Shown piece by piece: positions 50,445-58,393 of a DNA stretch of 64,000 nucleotides. Both the position numbers and the translations under genes were made by a program. Origin of the DNA: RBG-16-68-12 sp035636595 (GTDB lineage Archaea; Thermoplasmatota; Thermoplasmata; RBG-16-68-12); the NCBI GenBank assembly GCA_035636595.1, contig DASPYU010000020.1:62001-126000 (forward strand), given 5' to 3'. Under the pieces are notes generated by a model, which made no database searches, had not been told where the DNA came from, and saw only the letters and a list, made by a program, of their open reading frames with translations. Position 1 is the stretch's first letter. Every line of letters begins with the position of its first letter.

Positions 50445-51260
50445 ATGGCGCATCCGGAACCCGCGGGCCACGAGGAGGAGCACCACGGAAGCCGGTGGCC
50501 CCTCATTATCGCCGTGGGGATGGGCGTCGCCTACGTCGGGATCGTCACCCCGAGCATCCCGATCATTCTCATCGGGGCGGTCATCTTCGCGGGGGGCACC
50601 GGCGGCTGGATCCACGAGGACATGCGGAAGCCCTCGAGCTCGTTCTACGGAATCGGGGCCGCAATGGAATCGCGGTTCCCTCGCGTGAGCGCGCGGAAAC
50701 TCGGCACGTGGATGCTCCTTGTGACGGAGATCATGTTCTTCTCCGCGATCATCGGGACGTCGTGGACCCTCCGCCTCCGGACCGCGACCGTGACGGATCC
50801 CTGGGCGACGCCCGGTCAGATCCTGAACGTCCCCCTCACAGGGCTGAACACGTTCATCCTGATCTGCAGCAGCCTGACGATGGTCGAGGCACTCGCCGCC
50901 GCGGAACGAGGGGACCAGAAATGGCTTCGGATCTTCCTCCTGGCGACCCTCCTCCTCGGCATCACGTTCGTGAGCATCCAAGCGTACGAGTACTACCACC
51001 TCTACTTCGGCGAGGGCCTGACCTTCTCGCACGCGCCGCACGGCGTCAACCCGCTCTACGGAGCAACGTTCTACGCGCAGACGGGCGTCCACGGCTCTCA
51101 CGTGACGGCGGGCGTCCTCGCGATGGCGTACATCACGCGCAAGGCGTTCAAAGGCGGGTTCACGAAGGAGAACCACGAGGCCGTGGAGCTCGTCGGATTG
51201 TATTGGCACTTCGTCGATGTCGTTTGGATCTTCCTGTTCACGATCGTATACCTGATCTGA
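50445..51260 (+). CDS. Cytochrome c oxidase subunit III-like protein
   Basis: Heme-copper oxidase subunit III, 271 residues, multi-pass. The N-terminus is His/Glu-rich (HEEEHHGSRW), then two helices (VAYVGIVTPSIPIILIG), and ARKLGTWMLLVTEIMFFSAII matches helix III. The last helices have TGVHGSHVTAGV and LYWHFVDVVWIFLFTIVYL, which are strong subunit-III signatures. ATG 50445 is chosen over 50421 because of SD-like GAGGT and the TATA spacing. Subunits I and II are not in this window. Confidence 0.92.
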   Translation: MAHPEPAGHEEEHHGSRWPLIIAVGMGVAYVGIVTPSIPIILIGAVIFAGGTGGWIHEDMRKPSSSFYGIGAAMESRFPRVSARKLGTWMLLVTEIMFFSAIIGTSWTLRLRTATVTDPWATPGQILNVPLTGLNTFILICSSLTMVEALAAAERGDQKWLRIFLLATLLLGITFVSIQAYEYYHLYFGEGLTFSHAPHGVNPLYGATFYAQTGVHGSHVTAGVLAMAYITRKAFKGGFTKENHEAVELVGLYWHFVDVVWIFLFTIVYLI

Positions 51261-51269
51261 GGAACTCGC

Positions 51270-51581
51270 ATGGCGGAAACGGCGATGGCGGCACAAGCGG
51301 CGGGGATGTCCGAGGAAGTGCGGAAGCGGCCGTACGTTCCGGTCTTCGCCGTCCTCGCGGTCGTCACCCTCGTGGAGCTCAGCGTGTACGGGATCGGACT
51401 GCCGCACCTGGAGACGATCGTCATCCTCGTGCTCCTCGCGACAGTCAAGGCGAGCCTCGTGGTCGCGTACTACATGCACGTCCGATACGAGCCACGATGG
51501 CTCATGTTAATCCCACTCGCGGGGCTCGCCCTCGTGGCCGTTCTCGTGGCGGCGCTCACTTCGACATCGGCCCATCCCTGA
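51270..51581 (+). CDS. Prokaryotic cytochrome c oxidase subunit IV-like protein
   Basis: 103 residues with three membrane segments, of the bacterial COX4/CyoD type. The N-terminal tail is polar (AQAAGMSEEVRKRP), then VFAVLAVVTLVELSVYGIGLP, the loop, and VILVLLATVKASLVVAYYMHVRYEP, where the last segment is most diagnostic (KASLVVAYYMH). 9 nt after cox3 with a GAGGA SD, so it is translated from the same mRNA. It presumably helps stabilise a heme-copper oxidase, which uses heme from the operon at 21-29 kb. Confidence 0.9.
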   Translation: MAETAMAAQAAGMSEEVRKRPYVPVFAVLAVVTLVELSVYGIGLPHLETIVILVLLATVKASLVVAYYMHVRYEPRWLMLIPLAGLALVAVLVAALTSTSAHP

Positions 51582-51628
51582 AGAGAGAAGCCCGCGAGAC
51601 TGTGTCCCGCATCGACGCTTGCGACGAA

Positions 51629-51701
51629 TGGGCTCGACCGGATTCGAACCGGTGACCTTCGCTGTGTGAGAGCGATGTCATAACCGCTAGACCACGAGCC
51701 C
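51629..51701 (-). tRNA. tRNA-Val (CAC)
   Basis: A 73-nt minus-strand cloverleaf: acceptor GGGCTCG/CGAGCCC, anticodon stem TCGCT/AGCGA enclosing CTCACAC (anticodon CAC), T arm CCGGTTCGAATCCGG, discriminator A, no encoded CCA, no intron. Overlaps nothing; lies between cox4 and the next gene on the opposite strand. Confidence 0.95.
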
Positions 51702-51821
51702 GCGAACGCGCGCAAAGGGTCCTGCGGTATAAATTCTCATCGAGCTTCTTGATCCACATCGACGGTCGCACAGCTTTTATTACGTGTGACCGGAATAGCG
51801 CCGTCCGGAGGCGCCCCCTCA

Positions 51822-52127
51822 ATGGCAAAGGAAGAAAAATCCGGGATGGCGACGATCGCGAAGAAGCAGCTGGAGGGCCGCGGCTATGTCGTCTCGCTCT
51901 CGACGAACCGCGAAGGCGAGAACCTCATTGGCAAGCTCCGGGTCAGCGAGGCTTCGACGCAGAAGACGGTCGCGAACCTCGTCAGCGTATGGAAGATCGA
52001 CAACCTCGAACTCGTGTTCGGCGTCGACGCCGGCGAGGGAATTGCACGGGACTTCGTGAACCAAGCGATGAACTTGTTCGACCTCCTCCGCTACGTGATT
52101 CCCGGAGCGCAGACGAAAGAAGAGTAG
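51822..52127 (+). CDS. Hypothetical soluble protein, 101 residues
   Basis: No family recognised. A Lys/Glu-rich N-terminus precedes a compact alpha/beta core (KKQLEGRGYVVSLSTN, LRVSEASTQKTVANLVSVW, LELVFGVDAGEGIARDF) and a helical C-terminus (FDLLRYVIPGAQ). A TTTTATTACG box about 40 nt upstream supports ATG 51822 or the start of a short leader; ATG 51846 (MATIAKK) is possible. It sits downstream of tRNA-Val and upstream of the small coiled-coil pair. Confidence 0.7.
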   Translation: MAKEEKSGMATIAKKQLEGRGYVVSLSTNREGENLIGKLRVSEASTQKTVANLVSVWKIDNLELVFGVDAGEGIARDFVNQAMNLFDLLRYVIPGAQTKEE

Positions 52128-52140
52128 CCAAACCCATCAG

Positions 52141-52151
52141 ATTAAATACTG
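52141..52151 (+). promoter_or_regulatory. TATA box of the coiled-coil/mtnA operon
   Basis: GATTAAATACT, about 30 nt before ATG 52176; leaderless mRNA predicted. Confidence 0.55.
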
Positions 52152-52175
52152 TGGACCTTCTGGTGTGCCGCTCCA

Positions 52176-52403
52176 ATGGACCCCTCCAGCGTGCTCCTCG
52201 CTCTCGAGGAACAGAAGAAGTGGCAGGAACGCCACGAGCGGATCCAAGAGCGAATCCACCAGCTGGATCGGAAGCGGGTCACGCTGACGAAGGAACTCGA
52301 CCGGGTGCGCAAGAAGATCGGCCAGGTGAACCGCGCCTTCTCGGACCTCGGGGAAGCGAGAATCCATCGGACGCCGGCACCGCCAATCGTCCCGGGGCGA
52401 TGA
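52176..52403 (+). CDS. Small coiled-coil protein A, 75 residues
   Basis: Highly charged, Leu/Arg/Glu heptad-like helix (ALEEQKKWQERHERIQERI then LDRKRVTLTKELDRV) and a Pro-rich tail. It aligns with the next gene along the helix: W-x-x-R-x-x-R-I, then D-x-x-R-x-x-L, then EL-x-x-V. They are probably tandem paralogues or heterodimer partners. No known domain. Cotranscribed with coiled-coil B and mtnA (gap 1 nt to B). Confidence 0.7.
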   Translation: MDPSSVLLALEEQKKWQERHERIQERIHQLDRKRVTLTKELDRVRKKIGQVNRAFSDLGEARIHRTPAPPIVPGR

Positions 52404-52404
52404 G

Positions 52405-52635
52405 ATGCCAGGCGCCGCCGATGTGGGACGGAAAGAATTCGACCGCTGGCGACAGCGGGAGCGGCGGATCCTGGATTCCCTCGCGAGCGTGGACGAAGAG
52501 CGACGCCGACTGGCCGAAGAGCTCGCGAAGGTGAACCAACAGGTCCTCTACTACGACTCCCTCACGAGGGAGATGAAGCGGGAGTTCGGACGGCCCGGTC
52601 TCTCGAGTCTCCTCTCCTCGCTCCGTCGACCCTAG
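52405..52635 (+). CDS. Small coiled-coil protein B, 76 residues
   Basis: Second charged helical mini-protein (EFDRWRQRERRILDSLASVD, then RRLAEELAKVNQQVLYY), ending SSLLSSLRRP. Aligns with coiled-coil A (see that entry). ATG 52405 follows an SD-like GATGAG after the A stop. Upstream of mtnA in the same orientation, 10 nt away. Function unknown; structural or adaptor role possible. Confidence 0.7.
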   Translation: MPGAADVGRKEFDRWRQRERRILDSLASVDEERRRLAEELAKVNQQVLYYDSLTREMKREFGRPGLSSLLSSLRRP

Positions 52636-52640
52636 GAGGA
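52634..52640 (+). promoter_or_regulatory. Shine-Dalgarno of mtnA
   Basis: AGGAGGA, 5 nt before the GTG start at 52646, overlapping the coiled-coil B stop. It decides the non-ATG start. Confidence 0.65.
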
Positions 52641-52645
52641 CCCGA

Positions 52646-53689
52646 GTGCGCCTCACGCTGGATGGCGAATCGAAGGACGTCCGCACGGTATGGCTGGAGG
52701 GCGGCGTCGTCAAGCTCATCGATCAGCGGTACCTGCCGTTCGACGTCCGCGTGTATGACGCGAAAGCCCTCGAGGACGTGGCGGTCGCGATTGAAGACAT
52801 GGTCGTGCGTGGCGCGCCGGCGATCGGCGCGACCGCCGCCTACGGTATGGCCCAGGCGGGCCTCCAGGGCCTCGACCTCCGGGAGGCCGCCGAACGGTTC
52901 CGCAAGACCCGTCCGACCGGCCACGATCTGTTCGTCGCGATCGAGTACATGCTCAAGGCCGCGGCCGCAGGGGAGGACCTCGCGGTCGCCGCGGACCGCT
53001 ACGCGGACGAGGACGTCGCACGATGTCGCAAGATCGGCGAACACGGTGCGACGCTCATCAAGAACGGCACGAGGATTCTCACGCACTGCAACGCGGGCGC
53101 CCTCGCCACGGTCGACTATGGCACCGTGATGGCGCCGCTGCGCGTCGCGAAGGAGAAGGGCCGCCGGTTCTTCGTGTACGTGGATGAGACGCGCCCCCGC
53201 CTCCAAGGCGCGCGCCTCACGGCGTGGGAGCTCCTCCAGGAAGGCATCGATCACGCGATCATCACGGACGGCGCCGCAGGCCACTTCCTCGGTCGCGGAG
53301 AAGTGGACCTGGTCCTCGTCGGCGCGGACCGCATCGCCGCGAACGGCGACACGGCGAACAAGATCGGGACGTACGGGAAGGCCGTCATCGCGAAGGAGAA
53401 CCACGTGCCGTTCTACGTCGCTGCGCCGACGAGCACGATCGACCTCGGTCTCGCCTCCGGAGACAAAATCCCGATCGAGGAGCGGTCGCCACAAGAAGTC
53501 CTACACCTCGACGGCCATCCGATCGCTCCGAAAGAGAGCCCGGCCCGCAATCCTGCCTTCGACGTCACGCCCGCGAAGTACATCACGGGGATCATCACCG
53601 AGTCCGGGATCCTGAGACCGTCCCAGCTCCGCGGGACCGGAAGCGGCGCACCCCGCAAGAAGAAGACGCCGACGAAGAAGCGGCGCTAG
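52646..53689 (+). CDS. mtnA: Methylthioribose-1-phosphate isomerase-like / aIF2B-family protein
   Basis: Ribose-1-phosphate-type isomerase in methionine salvage. AIEDMVVRGAPAIGATAAYG (about 49-68), catalytic Cys C148 (THCNAGALAT), DETRPRLQGARLTAWEL and the catalytic Asp D228 (VGADRIAANGDTANKIGTY) match MtnA. 347 residues with a basic tail (RKKKTPTKKRR). Ribose-1,5-bisphosphate isomerase of the AMP pathway is a related alternative, but the RLQGAR motif favours MtnA. GTG start with strong SD. Confidence 0.9.
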   Translation: MRLTLDGESKDVRTVWLEGGVVKLIDQRYLPFDVRVYDAKALEDVAVAIEDMVVRGAPAIGATAAYGMAQAGLQGLDLREAAERFRKTRPTGHDLFVAIEYMLKAAAAGEDLAVAADRYADEDVARCRKIGEHGATLIKNGTRILTHCNAGALATVDYGTVMAPLRVAKEKGRRFFVYVDETRPRLQGARLTAWELLQEGIDHAIITDGAAGHFLGRGEVDLVLVGADRIAANGDTANKIGTYGKAVIAKENHVPFYVAAPTSTIDLGLASGDKIPIEERSPQEVLHLDGHPIAPKESPARNPAFDVTPAKYITGIITESGILRPSQLRGTGSGAPRKKKTPTKKRR

Positions 53690-53731
53690 CCCGCATACGC
53701 TTTTAGGCGGCCACGGCCTTCGCCGAATCCG

Positions 53732-54802
53732 ATGCTCCTCCTGACGACCTGGTTCGGCTCGTTCCTCTTGGACGGGGACACGGTCGTGCACGAACGGCTG
53801 TTCCCAAAGGAACCGAATGCCCTCGCGGATCGCCTCGTGCTCGTCGAGGACTGGAAAGTCCTGGGCGAGGAGCGGGAGCTGATGGCCCTCGCCGACGGCG
53901 TGTTCGTCACGGAACCTCGGTTGGAACGAGCGGGAGGCAACCGCACGACGGACCGCCCGCCCTTCCTCAAGCCGGAGGACTTCGGATTCGGGCGCGACCT
54001 GCTCCACTCGGCGATGGTCGAGCTCGCGAAGCGGCGAATGCGGAAGGCGATCCGGCCGGAAGACCATCTCCGCCAGGCGGTCGGTGCCCTCGATAAACTC
54101 CAAGAACAGGAGAACGCCCTCGTCGAACGGGTCCGGGAATGGTATGGGTTGCACTTCCCGGAACTCGCGCGAATCGTCGACACGAGCGACTACGTCGATC
54201 TGATCGCGGCGCACGGCCGACGCGAGAAGATGCCGATCGATCGCATCGACAGCGTCGGGTCGGAACTCGGCGAGCGGGAGGAGACGGACCTCAAGGACCT
54301 CGCGATGCTCGCGAAGCACGTCGCAGCGGAGCGGAAGGCCCTCGAGGCCTACATTGAGGGGACGATCCGGACGCTCGCGCCGAACGTCTCGGCGATCGCG
54401 AGTCCGATCATCGCGGCTCGGCTCGTGGCGCACGCCGGGAGCGTCGAGGAACTCGCGCGCCTGCCATCGGGGACGATCCAGCTGCTCGGCGCGGAACGTG
54501 CGCTGTTCCGGCACCTGAAGACCGGCGCGCGACCGCCGAAGCACGGCGTGCTCTTTCAACACCCGTGGGTCCACCGAGCCCCACCATGGCAGCGGGGCGC
54601 GATCGCGCGGGTGATCGCCGCGAAGATCGCCATGGCGGCGCGGGCCGACGCGTACACGAAGCGGTCGATCGCGCCGGATCTCATCAAGAGCCTGGAGCGT
54701 TCCGTCGAGGACATCCGACGACGGAAAGCCACGAAGCCGGTCCGTTCGATGCGACGTCCGCCTCCCGTGAAACGCGCGCGCCGAAAGGGATCGCGTCGCT
54801 GA
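53732..54802 (+). CDS. nop5: Nop5/Nop56-58 protein of C/D-box sRNP
   Basis: Core of the archaeal box C/D sRNP guiding 2'-O-methylation by fibrillarin. It has an N-terminal fibrillarin-binding domain, a coiled-coil (about 110-210; HVAAERKALEAYIEG) and the NOP domain (about 240-320; GAERALFRHLKTG, GVLFQHPWVHRAPP). 356 residues, Lys/Arg-rich tail. A TTTTAG box lies about 30 nt upstream. Fibrillarin itself is not in the window. Followed by aIF5A. Confidence 0.95.
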   Translation: MLLLTTWFGSFLLDGDTVVHERLFPKEPNALADRLVLVEDWKVLGEERELMALADGVFVTEPRLERAGGNRTTDRPPFLKPEDFGFGRDLLHSAMVELAKRRMRKAIRPEDHLRQAVGALDKLQEQENALVERVREWYGLHFPELARIVDTSDYVDLIAAHGRREKMPIDRIDSVGSELGEREETDLKDLAMLAKHVAAERKALEAYIEGTIRTLAPNVSAIASPIIAARLVAHAGSVEELARLPSGTIQLLGAERALFRHLKTGARPPKHGVLFQHPWVHRAPPWQRGAIARVIAAKIAMAARADAYTKRSIAPDLIKSLERSVEDIRRRKATKPVRSMRRPPPVKRARRKGSRR

Positions 54803-54846
54803 GGAAACGTTTTAAAGGGGCGCCCATATCGCAACGCGGGAACGCC

Positions 54847-55233
54847 GTGTCGTGGGAACAGGCGGAGATGCGGGAGCTCAAAGTCGGTCGCTACGTCGTG
54901 ATCGACGAGGAGCCTTGCAAGATCATCAGCGTCCAGATGTCGAAGCCGGGGAAACACGGCGAAGCGAAGGCACGCCTTGAGGCCGTCGGCATATTCGACG
55001 GCCAGAAGCGGTCGATCGTCCATCCGGTGACCCACAAGGTCCGCGTGCCGATGATCGACAAGCGCAAGGCCCAGGTCCTCTCGATGCACGGGAACGTCGC
55101 GCAGCTCATGGACCTCGCGACGTACGAGACGTTCGAACTCCCCGTGACCCCGGAGTATCAGGGCAAACTCGAACCCGGCCAAGAGACGATGTATCTCGAG
55201 GCGCTTGGCCGCCGGAAGCTCTCGTCTCAGTGA
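54847..55233 (+). CDS. Translation elongation/initiation factor aIF5A
   Basis: Promotes peptide-bond formation; hypusine-modified in archaea. The modification site is K36 in SKPGKHGEAKAR; IEEEPCKIISVQ-like N-terminal strands and the C-terminal OB-fold (PVTPEYQGKL) are present. 128 residues from GTG 54847, selected for the TTTTAAAG box 30 nt upstream and because no ATG precedes the domain. Next gene is an agmatinase, which supplies putrescine toward the spermidine needed for hypusine. Confidence 0.93.
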   Translation: MSWEQAEMRELKVGRYVVIDEEPCKIISVQMSKPGKHGEAKARLEAVGIFDGQKRSIVHPVTHKVRVPMIDKRKAQVLSMHGNVAQLMDLATYETFELPVTPEYQGKLEPGQETMYLEALGRRKLSSQ

Positions 55234-55267
55234 GCGGGGTCGGGCTCAAATAAACGCAACGGGTTCC

Positions 55268-56131
55268 GTGGCCGTGGCCGCCCCGCGTTTCGCCGACGCC
55301 GACGCGAAGTACGATGCGGCGCGCATCGCGATCTTCGGGGTGCCGTTCGACCGCACGTGCTCGTTTCGGGGCGGCTCACGGTTCGCGCCGAACGCGATCC
55401 GAGAGGCGTCGTTCAACTTTGAGACGTACATGATGGACCACCAGCGGGACCTCGCGGACATCCCGGTGGCCGACCTGGGAAACACGCCGACGTTCGAATC
55501 GACGGCCGAGATGGTCTCCGGCGTCTCGAAGATGTCCTCGGACGTCGTCGGCGCGGGGAAAATCCCCCTCGTCATTGGAGGCGAGCACAGCCTCGCCCCC
55601 GCGGTCGTGCGGGCGTTTCCCTCGGACATCGGGGTCCTGGGAATCGACGCCCACCTGGACTTCCGCGACTCCTATCTCGACGAGAAATGGTCGCACGCGT
55701 GCAGCGCGCGCCGAATCGCCGACCACGTCGGTGTGGAGCACGTCGTGTACCTCGGCGTCCGATCGTACAGCCGGGAGGAGCGGGAGGACTTGGAACGACT
55801 CGGCCTCTCGTACGTCAGCGTGTACGACATCCACGAACGCGGCATCGTGTCCGGCGTCGAGCGAGCGCTCAAGGCGATCAACCGCGACAAGATCTACCTC
55901 ACGATCGACATCGACGGCATCGATCCCGCCTACGCGCCGGCGGTCGGGAACCCGGAGCCGTTCGGCCTCGCGCCGCTCCAAGTGAAGAAACTCATCGGGC
56001 TGCTGGCGCCTCACCTCGTGGGAATGGACGTGAACGAAGTCAGCCCGGCGTGGGACTTCGGTCAGACCGCCCTGCTCGCGGCCCGGCTCATCCGCGAGGC
56101 GATCATGGCCATCGGCGAAGCGCGCGGCTGA
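55268..56131 (+). CDS. Agmatinase/arginase-family ureohydrolase
   Basis: Mn-dependent ureohydrolase, probably agmatine to putrescine + urea. Metal and substrate motifs: VIGGEHSLAPAV, GIDAHLDFRDSY (carrying Asp-x-His-x-Asp), and DIDGIDPAYAPAVGNPEP. 287 residues from GTG 55268, close to a CAAATAAAC box. Agmatinase is favoured over arginase by HLDFRDSY, but substrate is not certain. Polyamine supply fits its place beside aIF5A. Confidence 0.9.
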   Translation: MAVAAPRFADADAKYDAARIAIFGVPFDRTCSFRGGSRFAPNAIREASFNFETYMMDHQRDLADIPVADLGNTPTFESTAEMVSGVSKMSSDVVGAGKIPLVIGGEHSLAPAVVRAFPSDIGVLGIDAHLDFRDSYLDEKWSHACSARRIADHVGVEHVVYLGVRSYSREEREDLERLGLSYVSVYDIHERGIVSGVERALKAINRDKIYLTIDIDGIDPAYAPAVGNPEPFGLAPLQVKKLIGLLAPHLVGMDVNEVSPAWDFGQTALLAARLIREAIMAIGEARG

Positions 56132-56417
56132 ATCGATCCATAGCTCACAGCATGAGAGGGCGAAGGAAAAGGGAGCGACGAGCCCCGGCCGCCAGCGGCC
56201 CGTGGACGCCCCGATTCGTCCCCCCGTTGACCGGGGAATCCGCAGGCCCCAAGATCCCGCCGCGCGTGCCCACCCGAGGCGGCGCGGAAGCGCAATCCGG
56301 AGCTCGTCCGAACCCGTGGCACTCTATGTCACGGCCGTGCATAAGGTTTGCCTTGCGACGCCGGGTCCGCGCGAACGTTTATGAGCACTCGTCCCTTCAA
56401 CGCGAATCTCGGAGTGC
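56132..56417. other. GC-rich intergenic stretch with two hairpins, no gene
   Basis: No convincing protein is seen in either direction. A perfect GGCCGC-CA-GCGGCC inverted repeat lies at 56187-56200 and CCCCG-TTGAC-CGGGG at 56222-56236. A minus-strand ACCTTATGCAC box occurs near 56340, and a plus-strand GTTTATG box near 56378-56384 feeds rtcB. A small structured RNA is possible; it may equally be the 3' region of the agmatinase transcript. Confidence 0.35.
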
Positions 56418-57878
56418 ATGGGCGACGGATGGAGCGGTCCTCTGGAGAAAATTGACGCCTTCCGCTACGAGATCCCGCGGTCCTACAAGCCCGCGATGCG
56501 GACGAGCGGACTGATCTTCATCGATGAGCCGATGATGGCGCTCCTCCGGCAGGACCAGGCGCCGGAACAGGTGGCGAACGTCGCGACGATGCCCGGAATC
56601 GTCGGAAAGGCCATGGCGATGCCCGACATCCACTGGGGATACGGCTTCCCGATCGGCGGCGTTGCGGCGTTTGACCACGATGCAGGAGTAATCTCGCCGG
56701 GCGGGATAGGTTACGATATAAATTGTGGGGTCCGCTTGCTGCGGACGAACCTCGCCGCGGCGGACATCGCTCCGAATCTCCGCGCCCTCGTGGACGCGTG
56801 CTTCCAGAACGTCCCGAGCGGCGTCGGAGAAGGCGGAATCACGAAGGTCTCCCGCCAGGATCTGTCGAAGCTCGCGACGGAGGGCGTGGCGTGGTCCGTC
56901 GACAAGGGGTACTCGTGGTCGCAGGACACCGAGCACATCGAGGCCCGGGGGCGCCTTGCGGACGCCGACTTCTCGAAGGTGAGCGAGCGCGCGACCACGC
57001 GGGGGAAGGACCAGCTCGGAAGCCTGGGGGCCGGCAACCACTTCGTCGAGATCCAGCGGGTCGATCGCATCTACGACGAGCGGGCCGCGAAGGCCCTCGG
57101 GATCGACGGGGTCGGCCGCGTGTGCGTGATGATCCACACGGGTTCCCGCGGGTTCGGCCATCAGATCGCGACGGACTACATCGAGACGTGCGAGCGCGTC
57201 GTCAAGCGGGAGAAGATCGAGCTTCCGGACCTCCAGCTCGCGTGCGCGCCAATCGGGTCGAAGGAAGGCCAGGACTACTGGCGCGCGATGTGCTGCGGCG
57301 CGAACTTCGCGTGGAACAACCGCCAGCTGATCACGTTCGGCGTCCGAAACGCGTTCTCCAAGGTCCTCGGCGAATCCGCGGAATCGCTCGGCGTCGAGAT
57401 CGTGTACGACGTGTGCCACAACATCGGGAAGATCGAGGAGCACGCCATTGATGGCACGCGGCGGAAGGTCGTGGTCCATCGGAAGGGCGCGACCCGCGCG
57501 TTCCCCGCCGGCCATCCGGAGACGCCCGCGAAATACCGCGACGTCGGGCAGCCGGTCCTCATCCCCGGAGACATGGGCACGTGTTCGTTCGTCCTCGTCG
57601 GACTCCCCGGCGCCATGACCTCTTCGTTCGGATCGAGTTGTCACGGGGCGGGCCGCCAGATGTCGCGAAAGGCGGCGACGCGCAAATATCAGGCGAATGA
57701 CGTCGTCCGCTCCCTGGAGCAGAGCGGCATCTACCTCCGCGCCGCATCGCGCGCCGGCATCGTCGAGGAGGCGCCGGGCGCCTACAAGAACGTCGAAGGC
57801 GTCGTGCGCATCGCGGAAGGCGCAGGCCTCACAAGGATCGTCGCTCGGATGGTCCCGCTCGGGGTCGTCAAAGGATGA
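56418..57878 (+). CDS. rtcB: RNA-splicing ligase RtcB
   Basis: GTP/Mn-dependent ligase for tRNA exon ends. The Mn/GMP site has C103 (YDINCGVRLL), GAGNHFVEIQRV, HTGSRGFGHQIATDY and H409 in SSCHGAG, the guanylated histidine. 486 residues, standard for the archaeal enzyme. ATG 56418. The stop overlaps the archaemetzincin start as ATGA, so the two are cotranscribed. Confidence 0.96.
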   Translation: MGDGWSGPLEKIDAFRYEIPRSYKPAMRTSGLIFIDEPMMALLRQDQAPEQVANVATMPGIVGKAMAMPDIHWGYGFPIGGVAAFDHDAGVISPGGIGYDINCGVRLLRTNLAAADIAPNLRALVDACFQNVPSGVGEGGITKVSRQDLSKLATEGVAWSVDKGYSWSQDTEHIEARGRLADADFSKVSERATTRGKDQLGSLGAGNHFVEIQRVDRIYDERAAKALGIDGVGRVCVMIHTGSRGFGHQIATDYIETCERVVKREKIELPDLQLACAPIGSKEGQDYWRAMCCGANFAWNNRQLITFGVRNAFSKVLGESAESLGVEIVYDVCHNIGKIEEHAIDGTRRKVVVHRKGATRAFPAGHPETPAKYRDVGQPVLIPGDMGTCSFVLVGLPGAMTSSFGSSCHGAGRQMSRKAATRKYQANDVVRSLEQSGIYLRAASRAGIVEEAPGAYKNVEGVVRIAEGAGLTRIVARMVPLGVVKG

Positions 57879-58393
57879 TCCTCACGCTCCAACCCGTCGG
57901 CCGCGTCGACCCGTTGGTCCTCGAAGGATTGCGCGACGAGCTCGCGCGGTTCGGCGAAGTCCGGGTCGCCGCCCCGAAGCCCGTGCCGCGACGCGCATAC
58001 CGCCGATGGCCGAAACAGTTTCGGGCGTCCGGCTTCGACGAAGTCTGCCGAGCCGCGGATGGCGACCGGGTCCTCGCGATCACGGATGTCCCGCTATCCG
58101 ATCCGGACCTTGGAATGAAGCGGGTCTTCGGGCACGCGGACATGGTCGGTCGGTGGGCGGTCGTGTCCCTCGCTTCATTCGGAGGCGACGGTCCGGGAAA
58201 ACTCATCGAGCGAGCGGTGAAGACGGCGATTCACGAACTCGGGCACACGCTCGGTCTCGGCCATGATGCCGCGAGGCCGGAGTGCGTGATGTACTTCTCG
58301 GAGGAAGTGGCCGACACAGACCGAAAAGGCGCCGAGTTCTGCGCGGAATGCAACGAGTCCGCGAAGGTCACCTTGACCCGGCTAGGAATGTGA
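57875..58393 (+). CDS. amzA: Archaemetzincin zinc metalloprotease
   Basis: Archaeal metzincin of about 172 residues. The extended zinc site is HELGHTLGLGHD (about 113-124) followed by ECVMYFSEEV, with the Met-turn Met. The additional Cys (FCAECNE) pair is typical of the second zinc site of archaemetzincins. The N-terminal alpha/beta part (GRVDPLVLEGLRDELARF) is normal. Protease substrate unknown. Its 3' end overlaps a converging methyltransferase by 26 nt. Confidence 0.9.
   Translation: MILTLQPVGRVDPLVLEGLRDELARFGEVRVAAPKPVPRRAYRRWPKQFRASGFDEVCRAADGDRVLAITDVPLSDPDLGMKRVFGHADMVGRWAVVSLASFGGDGPGKLIERAVKTAIHELGHTLGLGHDAARPECVMYFSEEVADTDRKGAEFCAECNESAKVTLTRLGM

Noticed and set aside
56132..56417. 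RNase P RNA or SRP RNA in this gap
   Set aside because: The conserved core sequences of those RNAs were not found; only generic hairpins are present.
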